A program made the position numbers and the translations under genes. From assembly GCA_007122985.1 (NCBI GenBank), contig SKSM01000130.1, positions 1 through 42,862 of the forward strand: DNA of 42,862 bases. The letters are read 5' to 3'. Positions within the stretch are counted from its first letter, which is position 1; each line of letters opens with the position of its first letter. The DNA is from Nitriliruptoraceae bacterium. Its GTDB lineage: Bacteria; Actinomycetota; Nitriliruptoria; Nitriliruptorales; Nitriliruptoraceae. Positions 33,846 through 42,027 of the stretch are shown one piece after another. The notes under the pieces were generated by a model that saw nothing but the letters and a program-made list of their open reading frames with translations, was not told the origin of the DNA and did not search any database.

Positions 33846-34916
33846 TCAGCCGAGCCAGAACCGTCGTACGCCGCCGACGGCGGCGATGCGGCGTTCGGCC
33901 ACGCGGGTCGCGGCCTCCTCGGTGGTGACCCCCTCCGTGCGGGAGACCTCGATGATCCGGGCAAGCGTCTCGGGGATGGCCTCGACCCGGCGGCGGGCGC
34001 GGTCACGTGAGTAGCCGCGGTGGTAGAGCTCGTCGGCGACGTTGATCACCCCGCCGGCGTTGACCACGTAGTCCGGCGCGTAGAGGATGCCGCGCTCGTT
34101 GATCCGGTCGGCGTCCTCCTCGGTCGCGAGCTGGTTGTTCGCGCCCCCGCAGACGACCGGCGCGCGCATCGACTCGATCGTGCGGGCATCGAGCACACCA
34201 CCGAGGGCGTTGGGCGAGACGATGTCGGCATCGACCGCCAGCACGTCGTCGACGGAGACGATCTCCACCCCCGGCAGGTCCTCCACCCGGGCGACGGCAT
34301 CGTCGGAGATGTCCGCGGCGGTGACCTTGGCCCCCTCCTCCACGAGGTGCTCGACCAGGCGTTTGCCGACCTTGCCGAGTCCTTGCACCGCGACGTGCCG
34401 CCCGGTCAGCGACTCGTCGCCGAAGACCGCTTCGGCGGCCGCGTGCATCGAGCGGTAGACACCGAGCGCGGTCAGCACGCCGGAGTCGCCCGAGCCGCCC
34501 TCCTCGAGGTCGGCTCCGGTCGCCCAGCGGGTCTCACGCTGGATGACGGCCATGTCGGTCGGCGTCGTGCCGACGTCACAGGCGGTGACGTAGCGACCTC
34601 CGAGGCTCTCGACCATGCGACCGAAGGCCCGCAGCAGCGCTTCGGAACGCACCTCACGGGGATCGCCGATGATCACCGCCTTGGCGCCGCCCAGGTCGAG
34701 GCCGGCGCAGGCCGACTTGTAGGTCATCGCCCGGGACAGGCGCAGCACGTCGGTCAGTGCGGCGTCCTCGTCCGGATAGGCATGGAACCGCGTCCCTCCG
34801 AGCCCCGGACCAAGCCGGGTCGAGTGGATCGCGATGATGCAGCGAAGGCCGGTGTCGTCGTCGTTGCCGAAGACCACCTGCTCGTGGCCCTCGAACTGGG
34901 CGAAGGGTCCCTTCAC
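33846..34916 (-). CDS. Leucine/valine-type amino acid dehydrogenase
   Basis: 356 residues from GTG 34916 with GAGAGGAG 6 nt upstream. Features of the Glu/Leu/Phe/Val dehydrogenase family: GPGLGGTRFHAY, MTYKSACAGLDLGGAKAVI containing the catalytic Lys, TACDVGTTPTDM, the Rossmann loop GLGKVGKRL, and CGGANNQL. It deaminates a branched-chain or related L-amino acid with NAD+ to the 2-oxo acid and ammonia. Valine, leucine and phenylalanine cannot be told apart by eye. It is convergent with purM and divergent from the 269-residue gene. Confidence 0.9.
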   Translation of the reverse strand: MKGPFAQFEGHEQVVFGNDDDTGLRCIIAIHSTRLGPGLGGTRFHAYPDEDAALTDVLRLSRAMTYKSACAGLDLGGAKAVIIGDPREVRSEALLRAFGRMVESLGGRYVTACDVGTTPTDMAVIQRETRWATGADLEEGGSGDSGVLTALGVYRSMHAAAEAVFGDESLTGRHVAVQGLGKVGKRLVEHLVEEGAKVTAADISDDAVARVEDLPGVEIVSVDDVLAVDADIVSPNALGGVLDARTIESMRAPVVCGGANNQLATEEDADRINERGILYAPDYVVNAGGVINVADELYHRGYSRDRARRRVEAIPETLARIIEVSRTEGVTTEEAATRVAERRIAAVGGVRRFWLG

Positions 34917-35054
34917 CGTCGGCTCCTCTCGGTCGTCGCCGACGCCGGGTCGCGGCGCCACGCGGTCCGCCCGCCGGATCGCGGTCGGGCGTGTGTCTCT
35001 CGAGCCTAACGGTGCCGACCGGCGTCAGCCGGGGTCGTGCTGCCCTGGCTGAGC

Positions 35055-35060
35055 TACCGT
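35055..35060 (+). promoter_or_regulatory. Predicted -10 box of a leaderless gene
   Basis: TACCGT ends 6 nt before ATG 35067 with no ribosome site between, which also supports that ATG over the upstream GTG 35037. Confidence 0.45.
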
Positions 35061-35066
35061 CCGGTC

Positions 35067-35876
35067 ATGCTGGTTCCACGTGCGCAGTTGAAGGTGTTCA
35101 CGCCGCTCGAGTCGTTCCCGCCACGCGAGCGGGAACGCTGGCGTGCCTACGTCGAACAGGGCCGTGGCCTGACCCGCTCGCAGGTGGCACAGGTCGAGTC
35201 CGGCGCCTCGGTCACCCGCCTGGTCTCGGGTCGCTCGCACCTGGGGCCACAGGCCGCCCTGGTCCGACGGGCCGGGCGACGCTCGTTGATCTGCCCCATC
35301 GACCTCGACCTGCGTGCGGCGGTTGCCCTGGAGCACTTCCGGCACAGCGTTCCCCCCTCGGTGGTGGGTGCGTTCCTGCCCGATCCCTCCGGCGCCGAAC
35401 GACTGGCGGTGCTGTCGGCCTCGGGTCGCACCCCGCACGTGCTGGACGAGCCGTGGGCGGTGCCGTTGGCGTGGTTCGTCGCGTTCGGCCCCCATGAGCG
35501 TCGGTTCCGCGACCCACCGGAGGGCACCGGCCCAGGGATCGTCTACCTGACCACCGTCGACCAGTCACTTGCCCGCCTCGATCACGCCATCGAGCTGGTC
35601 GATGCGTCCATCGACGACGGCGAGGACGTGCTCGACGCGTTGGGCGGGTTGGCGAGCTGGCTGCAGGCTTTCGATCCCGAGTCGCTGCTCGAGCTCGACT
35701 ACGGCGCGGTGGCCCGCAGCTTCGGGCGTGCGGAGCTCGAGGGCGACCACACCTGCGAGGAGCTGTGGCAGGCGCTCGACGCGCTCGAGGCCGGGGACCT
35801 GCTCGGTGCCGCGGCCGCCTACGGCGTGGCACGCGCCCGGTGGAGCGGACGGCGGGCGAAGCAGCACGCCAGCTGA
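35067..35876 (+). CDS. Conserved-looking protein of unknown function
   Basis: 269 residues from ATG 35067 (MLVPRAQLKVFTPLESFP). The N-terminus (about 1-60) is a charged helical module: FPPRERERWRAYVEQGRGLT. The middle contains CPIDLDLRAAVALEHFRHSVPPSVVGAF and a W-rich PWAVPLAWFVAF segment. The C-terminal third is helical and acidic (LELDYGAVARSFGR...). No enzyme motif, signal peptide or TM segment. I cannot name a family. Monocistronic: convergent with ilvA and divergent from the dehydrogenase gene. Confidence 0.75.
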   Translation: MLVPRAQLKVFTPLESFPPRERERWRAYVEQGRGLTRSQVAQVESGASVTRLVSGRSHLGPQAALVRRAGRRSLICPIDLDLRAAVALEHFRHSVPPSVVGAFLPDPSGAERLAVLSASGRTPHVLDEPWAVPLAWFVAFGPHERRFRDPPEGTGPGIVYLTTVDQSLARLDHAIELVDASIDDGEDVLDALGGLASWLQAFDPESLLELDYGAVARSFGRAELEGDHTCEELWQALDALEAGDLLGAAAAYGVARARWSGRRAKQHAS

Positions 35877-35895
35877 CGCGGCGGTGCGGTGCCCC

Positions 35896-36885
35896 TCAGC
35901 CGGGGCCGGCACGGGTCAGCGCCGCAGCGAGCACGTCCGGCGGGACGTTGCCGCCCGACAGCACGACACCCACCCTGCGGCCGGTGACCTCGACCCGACC
36001 AGCGAGCACGGCGGCCAACGCCGACGCACCGGACGGTTCGACCACCTGCTTGGTGGTGGTCGCCAGCGTCCGCACGGCGTCGAGGGCCGCCTCGTCGGTG
36101 ACCCCCACGACCGTCTCCACCAGCCGGCTGATGACCGCCAGCGGGTGCACCCCGATCTCCGGCGTCTGCTGGCCGTCGAGCAGTGTGCGCGGGACGGGGA
36201 CCTCGATCACCCGGCCCGAGTCGATCGCGTCCCGTGCCGCGCGGCGCCCGGCGGGTTCGACCCCGACGATCCGCAGGCCCGGACGCATGGCCGCGGCCGC
36301 GACCGCACACCCGCCGAGCAGCCCGCCGCCGCCCACCGGCACGACCAGCACGTCCAGGTCAGAGACCTCCTCTAGGAGCTCGCGCGCGACCGTGCCCTGT
36401 CCCGCCATCACGTCCGGATGGTCGTAGGGCGGGATCACCGTCGCGCCGCGTTCCTCGGCGAGTCGGCTGCCGATCGCCCGCCGATCCTCGGTGAAGCGGT
36501 CGTAGCCCACCACCTCGGCGCCGTACCCGGCCGTCGCCTCGACCTTGACCCGCGGTGCGTCGTGCGGCATGACGATCGTGGCCGGGACCTCCAGGAGCTG
36601 CGAGGCCAGCGCCACGGCCTGTGCGTGGTTGCCGGACGAGAACGTGACGATTCCCCGGGCGCGGACCCCCGCGGGCAGCGAGCTGATCGCGTGGTAGGCG
36701 CCACGGAACTTGAAGGCGCCGATGCGCTGCAGATGCTCGGCCTTGAGAAACAGCCGCGCGCCCGTGCGCTCGTCCAGCCGGCGCGAGGTCAGCACGGGTG
36801 TCCGGTGGGCGATCCCCGCCAGCGACCGGGCGGCGCGTGCCACGTCGTCGGCGTCGAGCGGCAGGGGCGTCGTCGCCGAGCTCAC
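35896..36885 (-). CDS. ilvA: Threonine dehydratase / serine racemase-like PLP enzyme
   Basis: 329 residues, the short (catabolic or biosynthetic without ACT domain) form. Motifs: LKAEHLQRIGAFKFRGAY with the PLP-forming Lys, TFSSGNHAQAVALA, VPVGGGGLLGG (phosphate-binding loop), VGVEP and LSGGN near the end. Reaction: L-threonine to 2-oxobutanoate and ammonia; serine racemase or serine dehydratase activity is an alternative. No regulatory domain, so no isoleucine feedback is expected. The GTG start overlaps the stop of the upstream 156-residue gene by 4 nt. Confidence 0.9.
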   Translation of the reverse strand: MSSATTPLPLDADDVARAARSLAGIAHRTPVLTSRRLDERTGARLFLKAEHLQRIGAFKFRGAYHAISSLPAGVRARGIVTFSSGNHAQAVALASQLLEVPATIVMPHDAPRVKVEATAGYGAEVVGYDRFTEDRRAIGSRLAEERGATVIPPYDHPDVMAGQGTVARELLEEVSDLDVLVVPVGGGGLLGGCAVAAAAMRPGLRIVGVEPAGRRAARDAIDSGRVIEVPVPRTLLDGQQTPEIGVHPLAVISRLVETVVGVTDEAALDAVRTLATTTKQVVEPSGASALAAVLAGRVEVTGRRVGVVLSGGNVPPDVLAAALTRAGPG

Positions 36886-37352
36886 GGACCGGACGCGAAC
36901 TCGTCGCGCAGCAGGTCGGCGACCTCCGGGGAGACCAGGGACTGGATCGTGCGCAGCCGATAGCGGCGCTCGCCGTCGTCGGCATCAGCGGTCCAGGCGC
37001 GTGCGCGCTCGGTCATGAGCTCCTTGACCGTCGCCACGACGTCCTCCCGGCCGAGATAGCTGGCGAGGTCGCGCAGGTCCGCCAGTGCGTCCAGCCGGGA
37101 CTCGGGGTCCTCGTCGGGTCGGTCGAACGCTGCGAGCAGCAGCTGCGGCGGCTCGGGATCGTCAGCGAGGCAGCGTTCGGCGGTCTGCATGGCCAGATTC
37201 AGTTGACGTTCCACCGCTGCCGCACGCGTGAAGTCGGCCAGCCGGGTGCTGCGTTCGGCACTGGGCTCCTCGGATTCGAGCGCCCGGAACTCCTTGCGCA
37301 GGTCGCGGATCTTCTGGTCCGGGGTGACGGGCCGGGATCGACTGGTGCTCAT
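36882..37352 (-). CDS. Small helical protein of unknown function, operon with ilvA
   Basis: 156 residues. Basic N-terminus ([20 protein letters not shown]), then mostly amphipathic helices rich in Glu, Arg and Leu with a repeating [11 protein letters not shown] / [20 protein letters not shown] character, possibly an all-alpha repeat fold. No catalytic motif, TM or signal. It is the first gene of a two-gene operon, coupled by GTGA overlap to the PLP enzyme, and divergent from aceE (268-nt gap). Confidence 0.7.
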   Translation of the reverse strand: MSTSRSRPVTPDQKIRDLRKEFRALESEEPSAERSTRLADFTRAAAVERQLNLAMQTAERCLADDPEPPQLLLAAFDRPDEDPESRLDALADLRDLASYLGREDVVATVKELMTERARAWTADADDGERRYRLRTIQSLVSPEVADLLRDEFASGP

Positions 37353-37438
37353 CGTGCTGCTCCGGACGCGCGGCGGTCGGACGGGGAACGAGCCGGGCGC
37401 TCCGGCAGGCTATCCCGTGGCGGTCGTGCTGCCGGGGC

Positions 37439-37463
37439 GGCGACGTCGCCGACCCGTTACCGT
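37439..37463 (+). promoter_or_regulatory. aceE promoter with palindrome in the spacer
   Basis: TACCGT (37458-37463) is a likely -10. A perfect 12-bp palindrome, GGCGACGTCGCC (37439-37450), lies in the predicted -35/-10 spacer, where a repressor would compete with polymerase. The leader to GTG 37621 would be about 150 nt. Confidence 0.4.
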
Positions 37464-37620
37464 TGCCACCGATCCGGACACGGTCCCGCCCAGCGGGGCG
37501 GCACGACCCGATCGACCTCATCCCTCCCGACCGGTGCAGCACTCGGCTCGAGGTGCGGCTGCCCGCCGCACGGCCCGACGGGCCCGTAACCGCGCACCGG
37601 CTCCCGTGCAGGAGGCCAAC

Positions 37621-40383
37621 GTGGCAGAGTCGCGAGAGCAGCAGTCCTTCGCCGAGCATCCCATCATCACCGACGGACTGCCGGCGCAGTATCCGGACAT
37701 CGACGAGACCGAGACCGACGAGTGGCTCGAGTCGTTCGATGCGGTCGTCGGTGAGCGCGGACGGTCACGCGGACGCTACCTGCTGTTGAAGCTGCTCGAG
37801 CGGGCGCGGCAACGCAACATCGGCATCCCGTCGCTGACGACCACCGACTACATCAACACCATCCCTCCCGATCGTGAGCCGGACTTCCCCGGCGACGAGA
37901 ACATCGAACGCCGCATCCGCCAGTACATCCGGTGGAACTCGGCGGTGATGGTCCACCGCACCAACGTCGAGCGTGGCACGGGCGGGCACATCGGCACCTA
38001 CGCCTCCGCAGCGTCGCTGTACGAGGTCGGCTTCAACCACTTCTTCCGGGGCAGGGACCACGCCGGCGGCGGTGACCAGCTGTTCTTCCAGGGGCACGCC
38101 TCGCCGGGGATCTACGCGCGCGCCTTCCTCGAGGGGCGCCTCGACGAGGAGCAGCTCGACCGGTTCCGCTCGGAGGTCGACGCCGGTGGTCTGTCGAGCT
38201 ACCCCCACCCCCGCCTGATGCCGGAGTTCTGGGAGTTCCCGACCGTGTCGATGGGGCTCGGTCCGATCAACGCGATCTACCAGGCGAGGTTCAACCGCTA
38301 CCTGCACAACCGAGGGTTCGCCGACACCTCGGACCAGCACGTCTGGTTCTTCGGCGGCGACGGCGAGACCGCCGAGCCGGAGATGATGGGGGCACTGGCG
38401 GTGGCCAGCCGTGAGGGGCTCGACAACCTCACCTTCGTGGTCAACTGCAACCTGCAGCAGCTCGACGGGCCGGTGCGCGGCAACGGCAAGATCGTCCAGG
38501 AGCTCGAGGGCCAGTTCCGGGGTGCGGGGTGGAACGTCGTCAAGGTGCTGTGGGGGCGTGAGTGGGACGAGCTGCTCGCCCGCGACGTCGACGGCGCACT
38601 GATCGCCCGGATGAACGAGGTGCCGGACGGTGAGCTGCAGACCTACCCGGCCCGGGGGCCTCAGTACGTCCGTGACAACTTCTTTGGCGCGGACCCGGCG
38701 CTCAAGCAGCTCGCCGACGACCTCACCGACGACGACATCGCACGCCTGCGGCGCGGAGGACACGACTACCGCAAGGTGTACGCCGCCTACGAGGCCGCGA
38801 TGAAGACCAGCGGCGCCCCGACGGTGATCCTCGCCCAGACCGTCAAGGGCTGGACCCTCGGTCCCGACTTCGAGGCCCGCAACGCCGTCCACCAGATGAA
38901 GAAGCTCTCGGCCGAGGCGCTGAAGACCTTCCGCGACCGCCTGCAGCTCGACGTCTCCGATGAAGCGCTCGAGGGAGACCTGCCCCCCTACGCCCGACCG
39001 GACGAGGACGCGGAGGAGGTGGCCTACCTCCAGGAGCGGCGGCGGGAGCTCGGCGGCTACGTGCCGTCGCGTCGCGTCTCGTTCACGATGCCGCAGCTGC
39101 CCGCGCACGACGCCTTCGGTGCGCTCAAGGAGGGCTCGGACAAGCAGGACGTGGCGACCACCATGGCGCTGGTCCGGCTGTTCAAGGATCTGCTTCGGAC
39201 CAAGGGGTTCGGCGAACGGGTCGTGCCGATCATCCCCGACGAGGCGCGCACCTTCGGGCTGGACTCGTGGTTCCCCTCCGCCAAGATCTACGACCGTCTC
39301 GGCCAGACCTACGAGCCGGTCGACCAGGAGCTGCTGCTGTCGTACAAGCAGGCGACGGACGGCCAGATCATCCACGAGGGGATCACCGAAGCGGGGTCGA
39401 TGGGCACCTTCCACGCCGCCGGCTCGAGCTACGCGACCCACGGTGAGCCGATGATCCCGTTCTACATCTTCTACTCGATGTTCGGGTTCCAGCGCACCGC
39501 CGACCTGATCTGGTCGGCGGCTGACCAGCGCTCGCGGGGCTTCCTCATCGGTGCCACCGCCGGCGGCACGACCCTCAACGGCGAGGGGCTGCAGCACCAG
39601 GACCGGCACTCGCTGCTGATGGCGCAGTCCAATCCGGCGGTCGAGGCCTATGACCCGTCCTTCGCCTACGAGATCGCCGTGCTCGTCGAGCACGCGCTCA
39701 AGCGCATGTACTCCGACGAGATCGTCGAGGGCGGCGAGGACGTCATGTACTACCTCACCGTCTACAACGAGCCGACCCCGCAGCCGGCCATGCCCGACCA
39801 CGTCGAGGATCAGCAGGTCATCGACGGCCTGTACCGGTTCAACGAGGGGCCGGGTGGGCAGCACACCGCCCACCTGCTCGCCTCCGGCACCATCATCCAC
39901 GAGGCGCTGCGGGCGCAGTCGCTGCTCGCCGACGACTGGGACGTCTCCGCCGATGTCTGGTCGGCCCCGGGGTGGAACCGGCTGCTGCGTGACGGCGCGG
40001 CGATCGAGGCGTGGAACCGGACCAATCCGGAGTCCGAGCCCCGGACACCGCTGGTCAGCCGCATCCTCGAGGAGACCGAGGGCCCCTATGTGGCGGTCAG
40101 CGACTGGATGCGGGCCACGCCGTTCCAGATCGCCGACTGGATGCCGGGGCCGTTCGCGGTGCTCGGCACCGACGGCTTCGGGCGATCCGACACCCGCGAG
40201 GCCCTGCGGCGCTACCACCGCGTCGATGCGGAGTCGATCGCCTACTGTGTTCTGGCCGAACTGGTCAAGCTCGAGCAGCTGGACGCATCGGTGCTCCCGG
40301 ACGCGATGGAGCGCTACGACCTCGACTTCGAGCGCATCCCGTTCTTCGGGCAGCCCGGTGACACCGACGACGTCACTCGCTGA
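37621..40383 (+). CDS. aceE: Pyruvate dehydrogenase E1, homodimeric type
   Basis: 920 residues from GTG 37621, five bases after AGGAGG; the earlier open frame is discarded. Length and sequence match Ace[57 protein letters not shown], the thiamine-diphosphate region [14 protein letters not shown] through [47 protein letters not shown] and YYLTVYNEP. It decarboxylates pyruvate and passes the acetyl group to E2. The E2 and E3 genes are not in the window, usual for actinobacteria. Monocistronic in appearance. Confidence 0.96.
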   Translation: MAESREQQSFAEHPIITDGLPAQYPDIDETETDEWLESFDAVVGERGRSRGRYLLLKLLERARQRNIGIPSLTTTDYINTIPPDREPDFPGDENIERRIRQYIRWNSAVMVHRTNVERGTGGHIGTYASAASLYEVGFNHFFRGRDHAGGGDQLFFQGHASPGIYARAFLEGRLDEEQLDRFRSEVDAGGLSSYPHPRLMPEFWEFPTVSMGLGPINAIYQARFNRYLHNRGFADTSDQHVWFFGGDGETAEPEMMGALAVASREGLDNLTFVVNCNLQQLDGPVRGNGKIVQELEGQFRGAGWNVVKVLWGREWDELLARDVDGALIARMNEVPDGELQTYPARGPQYVRDNFFGADPALKQLADDLTDDDIARLRRGGHDYRKVYAAYEAAMKTSGAPTVILAQTVKGWTLGPDFEARNAVHQMKKLSAEALKTFRDRLQLDVSDEALEGDLPPYARPDEDAEEVAYLQERRRELGGYVPSRRVSFTMPQLPAHDAFGALKEGSDKQDVATTMALVRLFKDLLRTKGFGERVVPIIPDEARTFGLDSWFPSAKIYDRLGQTYEPVDQELLLSYKQATDGQIIHEGITEAGSMGTFHAAGSSYATHGEPMIPFYIFYSMFGFQRTADLIWSAADQRSRGFLIGATAGGTTLNGEGLQHQDRHSLLMAQSNPAVEAYDPSFAYEIAVLVEHALKRMYSDEIVEGGEDVMYYLTVYNEPTPQPAMPDHVEDQQVIDGLYRFNEGPGGQHTAHLLASGTIIHEALRAQSLLADDWDVSADVWSAPGWNRLLRDGAAIEAWNRTNPESEPRTPLVSRILEETEGPYVAVSDWMRATPFQIADWMPGPFAVLGTDGFGRSDTREALRRYHRVDAESIAYCVLAELVKLEQLDASVLPDAMERYDLDFERIPFFGQPGDTDDVTR

Positions 40384-40440
40384 GCGTTGGTCCGGTCCGA
40401 CCCTGCCCGTTCTGCGGTAAGGGGCGGGGCCTGCGGTCGG

Positions 40441-40473
40441 TAGGGTTGGCGCCTCGATCGGCCAGCGTGGCCG
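40441..40473 (+). promoter_or_regulatory. Promoter-like elements upstream of the OsmC-family gene
   Basis: TAGGGT (40441-40446) is a possible -10. A 6-bp inverted repeat, CGGCCA-GCG-TGGCCG (40459-40473), lies between it and the start at 40501. No regulator is assignable. Confidence 0.35.
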
Positions 40474-40500
40474 GTGACCCCGATGACGGGAGGGATTGAC

Positions 40501-40929
40501 GTGACCGAGCGAACCTCTTCGGCGGAGTGGCGTGGTGACCTGAAGTCCGGTCAGGGCGAGCTGACCGTCGGCAGCGACGCCTTCACCGGCGCCTACAGCT
40601 TCGCATCCCGGTTCGAGGAAGGCGATGGCACCAATCCGGAGGAGCTGATCGGCGCTGCCCACGCCGCCTGCTTCTCGATGTCGCTGTCGAACCTGCTGGG
40701 GCAGGACGGCACACCGCCGGATTCGGTGCGGACCGAGGCCACCGTGCATCTCGAGCGGGTCGACGGTGCGCAGACGATCACCCGCGTGGTGCTGTCCACC
40801 GTGGGCAAGGTCCCCGGGATCGACGAGGCGACCTTCCGCGAGCGGGCGGAGACGGCCAAGGCCACCTGCCCGGTGTCGCGGCTGCTCGCCGCCGCGCAGA
40901 TCGACCTCGAGGTCGAGTTCTCCAACTGA
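40501..40929 (+). CDS. OsmC/Ohr-family peroxide-reducing protein
   Basis: 142 residues from GTG 40501 with GGGAGG 7 nt upstream. Two family Cys are present: the one in IGAAHAACFSMSLSNLL and the one in ATCPVSRLLAAA, spaced as in the peroxidatic/resolving pair. The family reduces organic hydroperoxides in the cytosol, often with lipoylated proteins as electron donors, which would fit the neighbouring pyruvate dehydrogenase gene (inference). OsmC rather than Ohr is favoured by sequence feel; this is not certain. Confidence 0.88.
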   Translation: MTERTSSAEWRGDLKSGQGELTVGSDAFTGAYSFASRFEEGDGTNPEELIGAAHAACFSMSLSNLLGQDGTPPDSVRTEATVHLERVDGAQTITRVVLSTVGKVPGIDEATFRERAETAKATCPVSRLLAAAQIDLEVEFSN

Positions 40930-41005
40930 CCTCCGACCCGTCCCGGCTGACGGCGGGATGGTTCGGGCCCGGCCCGGACGGTCGCAGATGCTCGGACCGC
41001 GGCCG

Positions 41006-41029
41006 TCGGTCGGGTACAACCCTGACCGA
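41006..41029. promoter_or_regulatory. Inverted repeat upstream of tdk
   Basis: TCGGTCGGGT (41006-41015) pairs with ACCC-T-GACCGA (41019-41029) with one bulged base and a 3-nt centre. It overlaps TACAAC (41015-41020), a weak -10, 38 nt before the tdk GTG. Operator or hairpin. Confidence 0.35.
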
Positions 41030-41057
41030 CCAGGGCAACGCACGCACGAGGTGGTCG

Positions 41058-41693
41058 GTGGCCGAGCTCGCGTTCTTCTACGGCACGATGAACTGCGGCA
41101 AGTCGACCCTTGCCCTGCAGATCCACTACAACGCCGTGGCGGCCGGCAAGCACTGCGAGCTGCTGACCAAGCTCGATCGTGGCGGCGGCACGATCAGCTC
41201 GCGCATCGGTCTGGCACAGCCGGCGACCGTGGTGACCGACGAGCTCGACCTGCACGCCCACGCGGCCGACCGGATCACAGCCGGCAACCCCCTGGACGTG
41301 CTGATCTGTGACGAGGCGCAGTTCTACACCCCGGCCCAGGTCGAGCAGCTGGCCGTAGTGGTGGATGAGCTCGGCGTCGACGTGCAGGCCTTCGGGTTGC
41401 TCACCGACTTCACCACCGGGCTGTTCCCGGGCTCGCAGCGGCTGCTGGAGCTCGCCGACACCCGCCAGCAGCTCCAGGTGGAGGCGCGGTGCTGGTGCGG
41501 TGAGCGCGGCACGCTCAACGCCCGCACGGTCGACGGCCGGATCCAGCGCGAGGGCGAGCAGGTGGTCGTCGGCGACGTCGGCGACGGCGAGGTCGCCTAC
41601 GAGGTCCTCTGCCGTCGTCACCACCGTGACGGGGTCACCCGCGCGATCGCCGACCAGCCGCTCCAACTGATCGATCTGGCCGTCCCGTCGTAG
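41058..41693 (+). CDS. tdk: Thymidine kinase (TK1 family)
   Basis: 211 residues from GTG 41058. P-loop GTMNCGKST, Walker B/catalytic region ICDEAQFYTPAQVEQL (Glu is the base in the family), lasso-region AFGLLTDFTTGLFPGS and a zinc-ribbon set (CWCGE with CRRHH; one ligand appears to be His rather than Cys). It phosphorylates thymidine with ATP in pyrimidine salvage, functionally consistent with the nucleoside phosphorylase gene at the left end. Cytosolic, monocistronic. Confidence 0.94.
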   Translation: MAELAFFYGTMNCGKSTLALQIHYNAVAAGKHCELLTKLDRGGGTISSRIGLAQPATVVTDELDLHAHAADRITAGNPLDVLICDEAQFYTPAQVEQLAVVVDELGVDVQAFGLLTDFTTGLFPGSQRLLELADTRQQLQVEARCWCGERGTLNARTVDGRIQREGEQVVVGDVGDGEVAYEVLCRRHHRDGVTRAIADQPLQLIDLAVPS

Positions 41694-41695
41694 CG

Positions 41696-41729
41696 GCGCT
41701 CCGCGGGCCCGGACGGGGCGCCGCGGCGC
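41696..41729 (+). terminator. Hairpin after tdk
   Basis: GCGC-tc-CGCGG (41696-41706) pairs with CCGCG-GCGC (41721-41729), leaving a 2-nt bulge and a 14-nt loop, directly after the tdk stop. No U-tract; plausible GC-type terminator. Confidence 0.45.
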
Positions 41730-41735
41730 TCCTGG

Positions 41736-41790
41736 GTGATCAGGGGCAGAATCGAGCTGCCGACACCGCGATTCTCAGGTACGCGGTGTG
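41736..41790 (-). other. tRNA 3'-end-like remnant, possible attachment-site relic
   Basis: Read on the minus strand, GGCAG-CTCGATT-CTGCC is a T-arm shape (5-bp stem, 7-nt loop with TCGA), followed by CCTGATC-ACCC, which resembles an acceptor end. The upstream part (GTACCTGAGAATCGCGG) does not form an anticodon arm, so this is not a working tRNA. Such 3' fragments are typical scars of elements integrating at tRNA genes, and an accessory gene follows. The 334-nt gap 41694-42027 otherwise holds only the hairpin and a promoter-like box. Confidence 0.35.
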
Positions 41791-41914
41791 ACGCGAACTG
41801 GGCGAAATACGGCGAACTGAACGAAATGGCGGTCGCTGAGGCAATGGTTGGTTGGACGGACTTGGACGGGCTGGCGGATCTGCTGCTGCTCGCCTCGCGG
41901 CGCTCCGCCGACGG

Positions 41915-41920
41915 TAGTAT
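41915..41920 (+). promoter_or_regulatory. Possible -10 box before the TOTE-type gene
   Basis: TAGTAT, 7 nt before ATG 41928. That ATG opens a 36-codon frame (41928-42038) whose stop overlaps the TOTE gene start, so a leaderless short upstream frame coupled to the main gene is possible. No -35 seen. Confidence 0.3.
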
Positions 41921-42027
41921 TCCACACATGAGGATGGCGGCTCTCGAGGATCTCCGCACGCGTCTCGGGGATTCGGGTGCAGGTCGATGGTCGGCCCGGC
42001 CAATCGCACTGGGACCGAGGTCTGCTG

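Noticed and set aside
37765-41043. 1092-residue minus-strand frame opposite aceE and the OsmC-family gene
   Set aside because: Runs through two unmistakable plus-strand genes; composition is that of a GC-rich shadow.
41736-41790. Functional tRNA gene on the minus strand
   Set aside because: No anticodon or D arm can be formed upstream of the T-arm-like part, and the 3' end lacks a proper CCA alignment.
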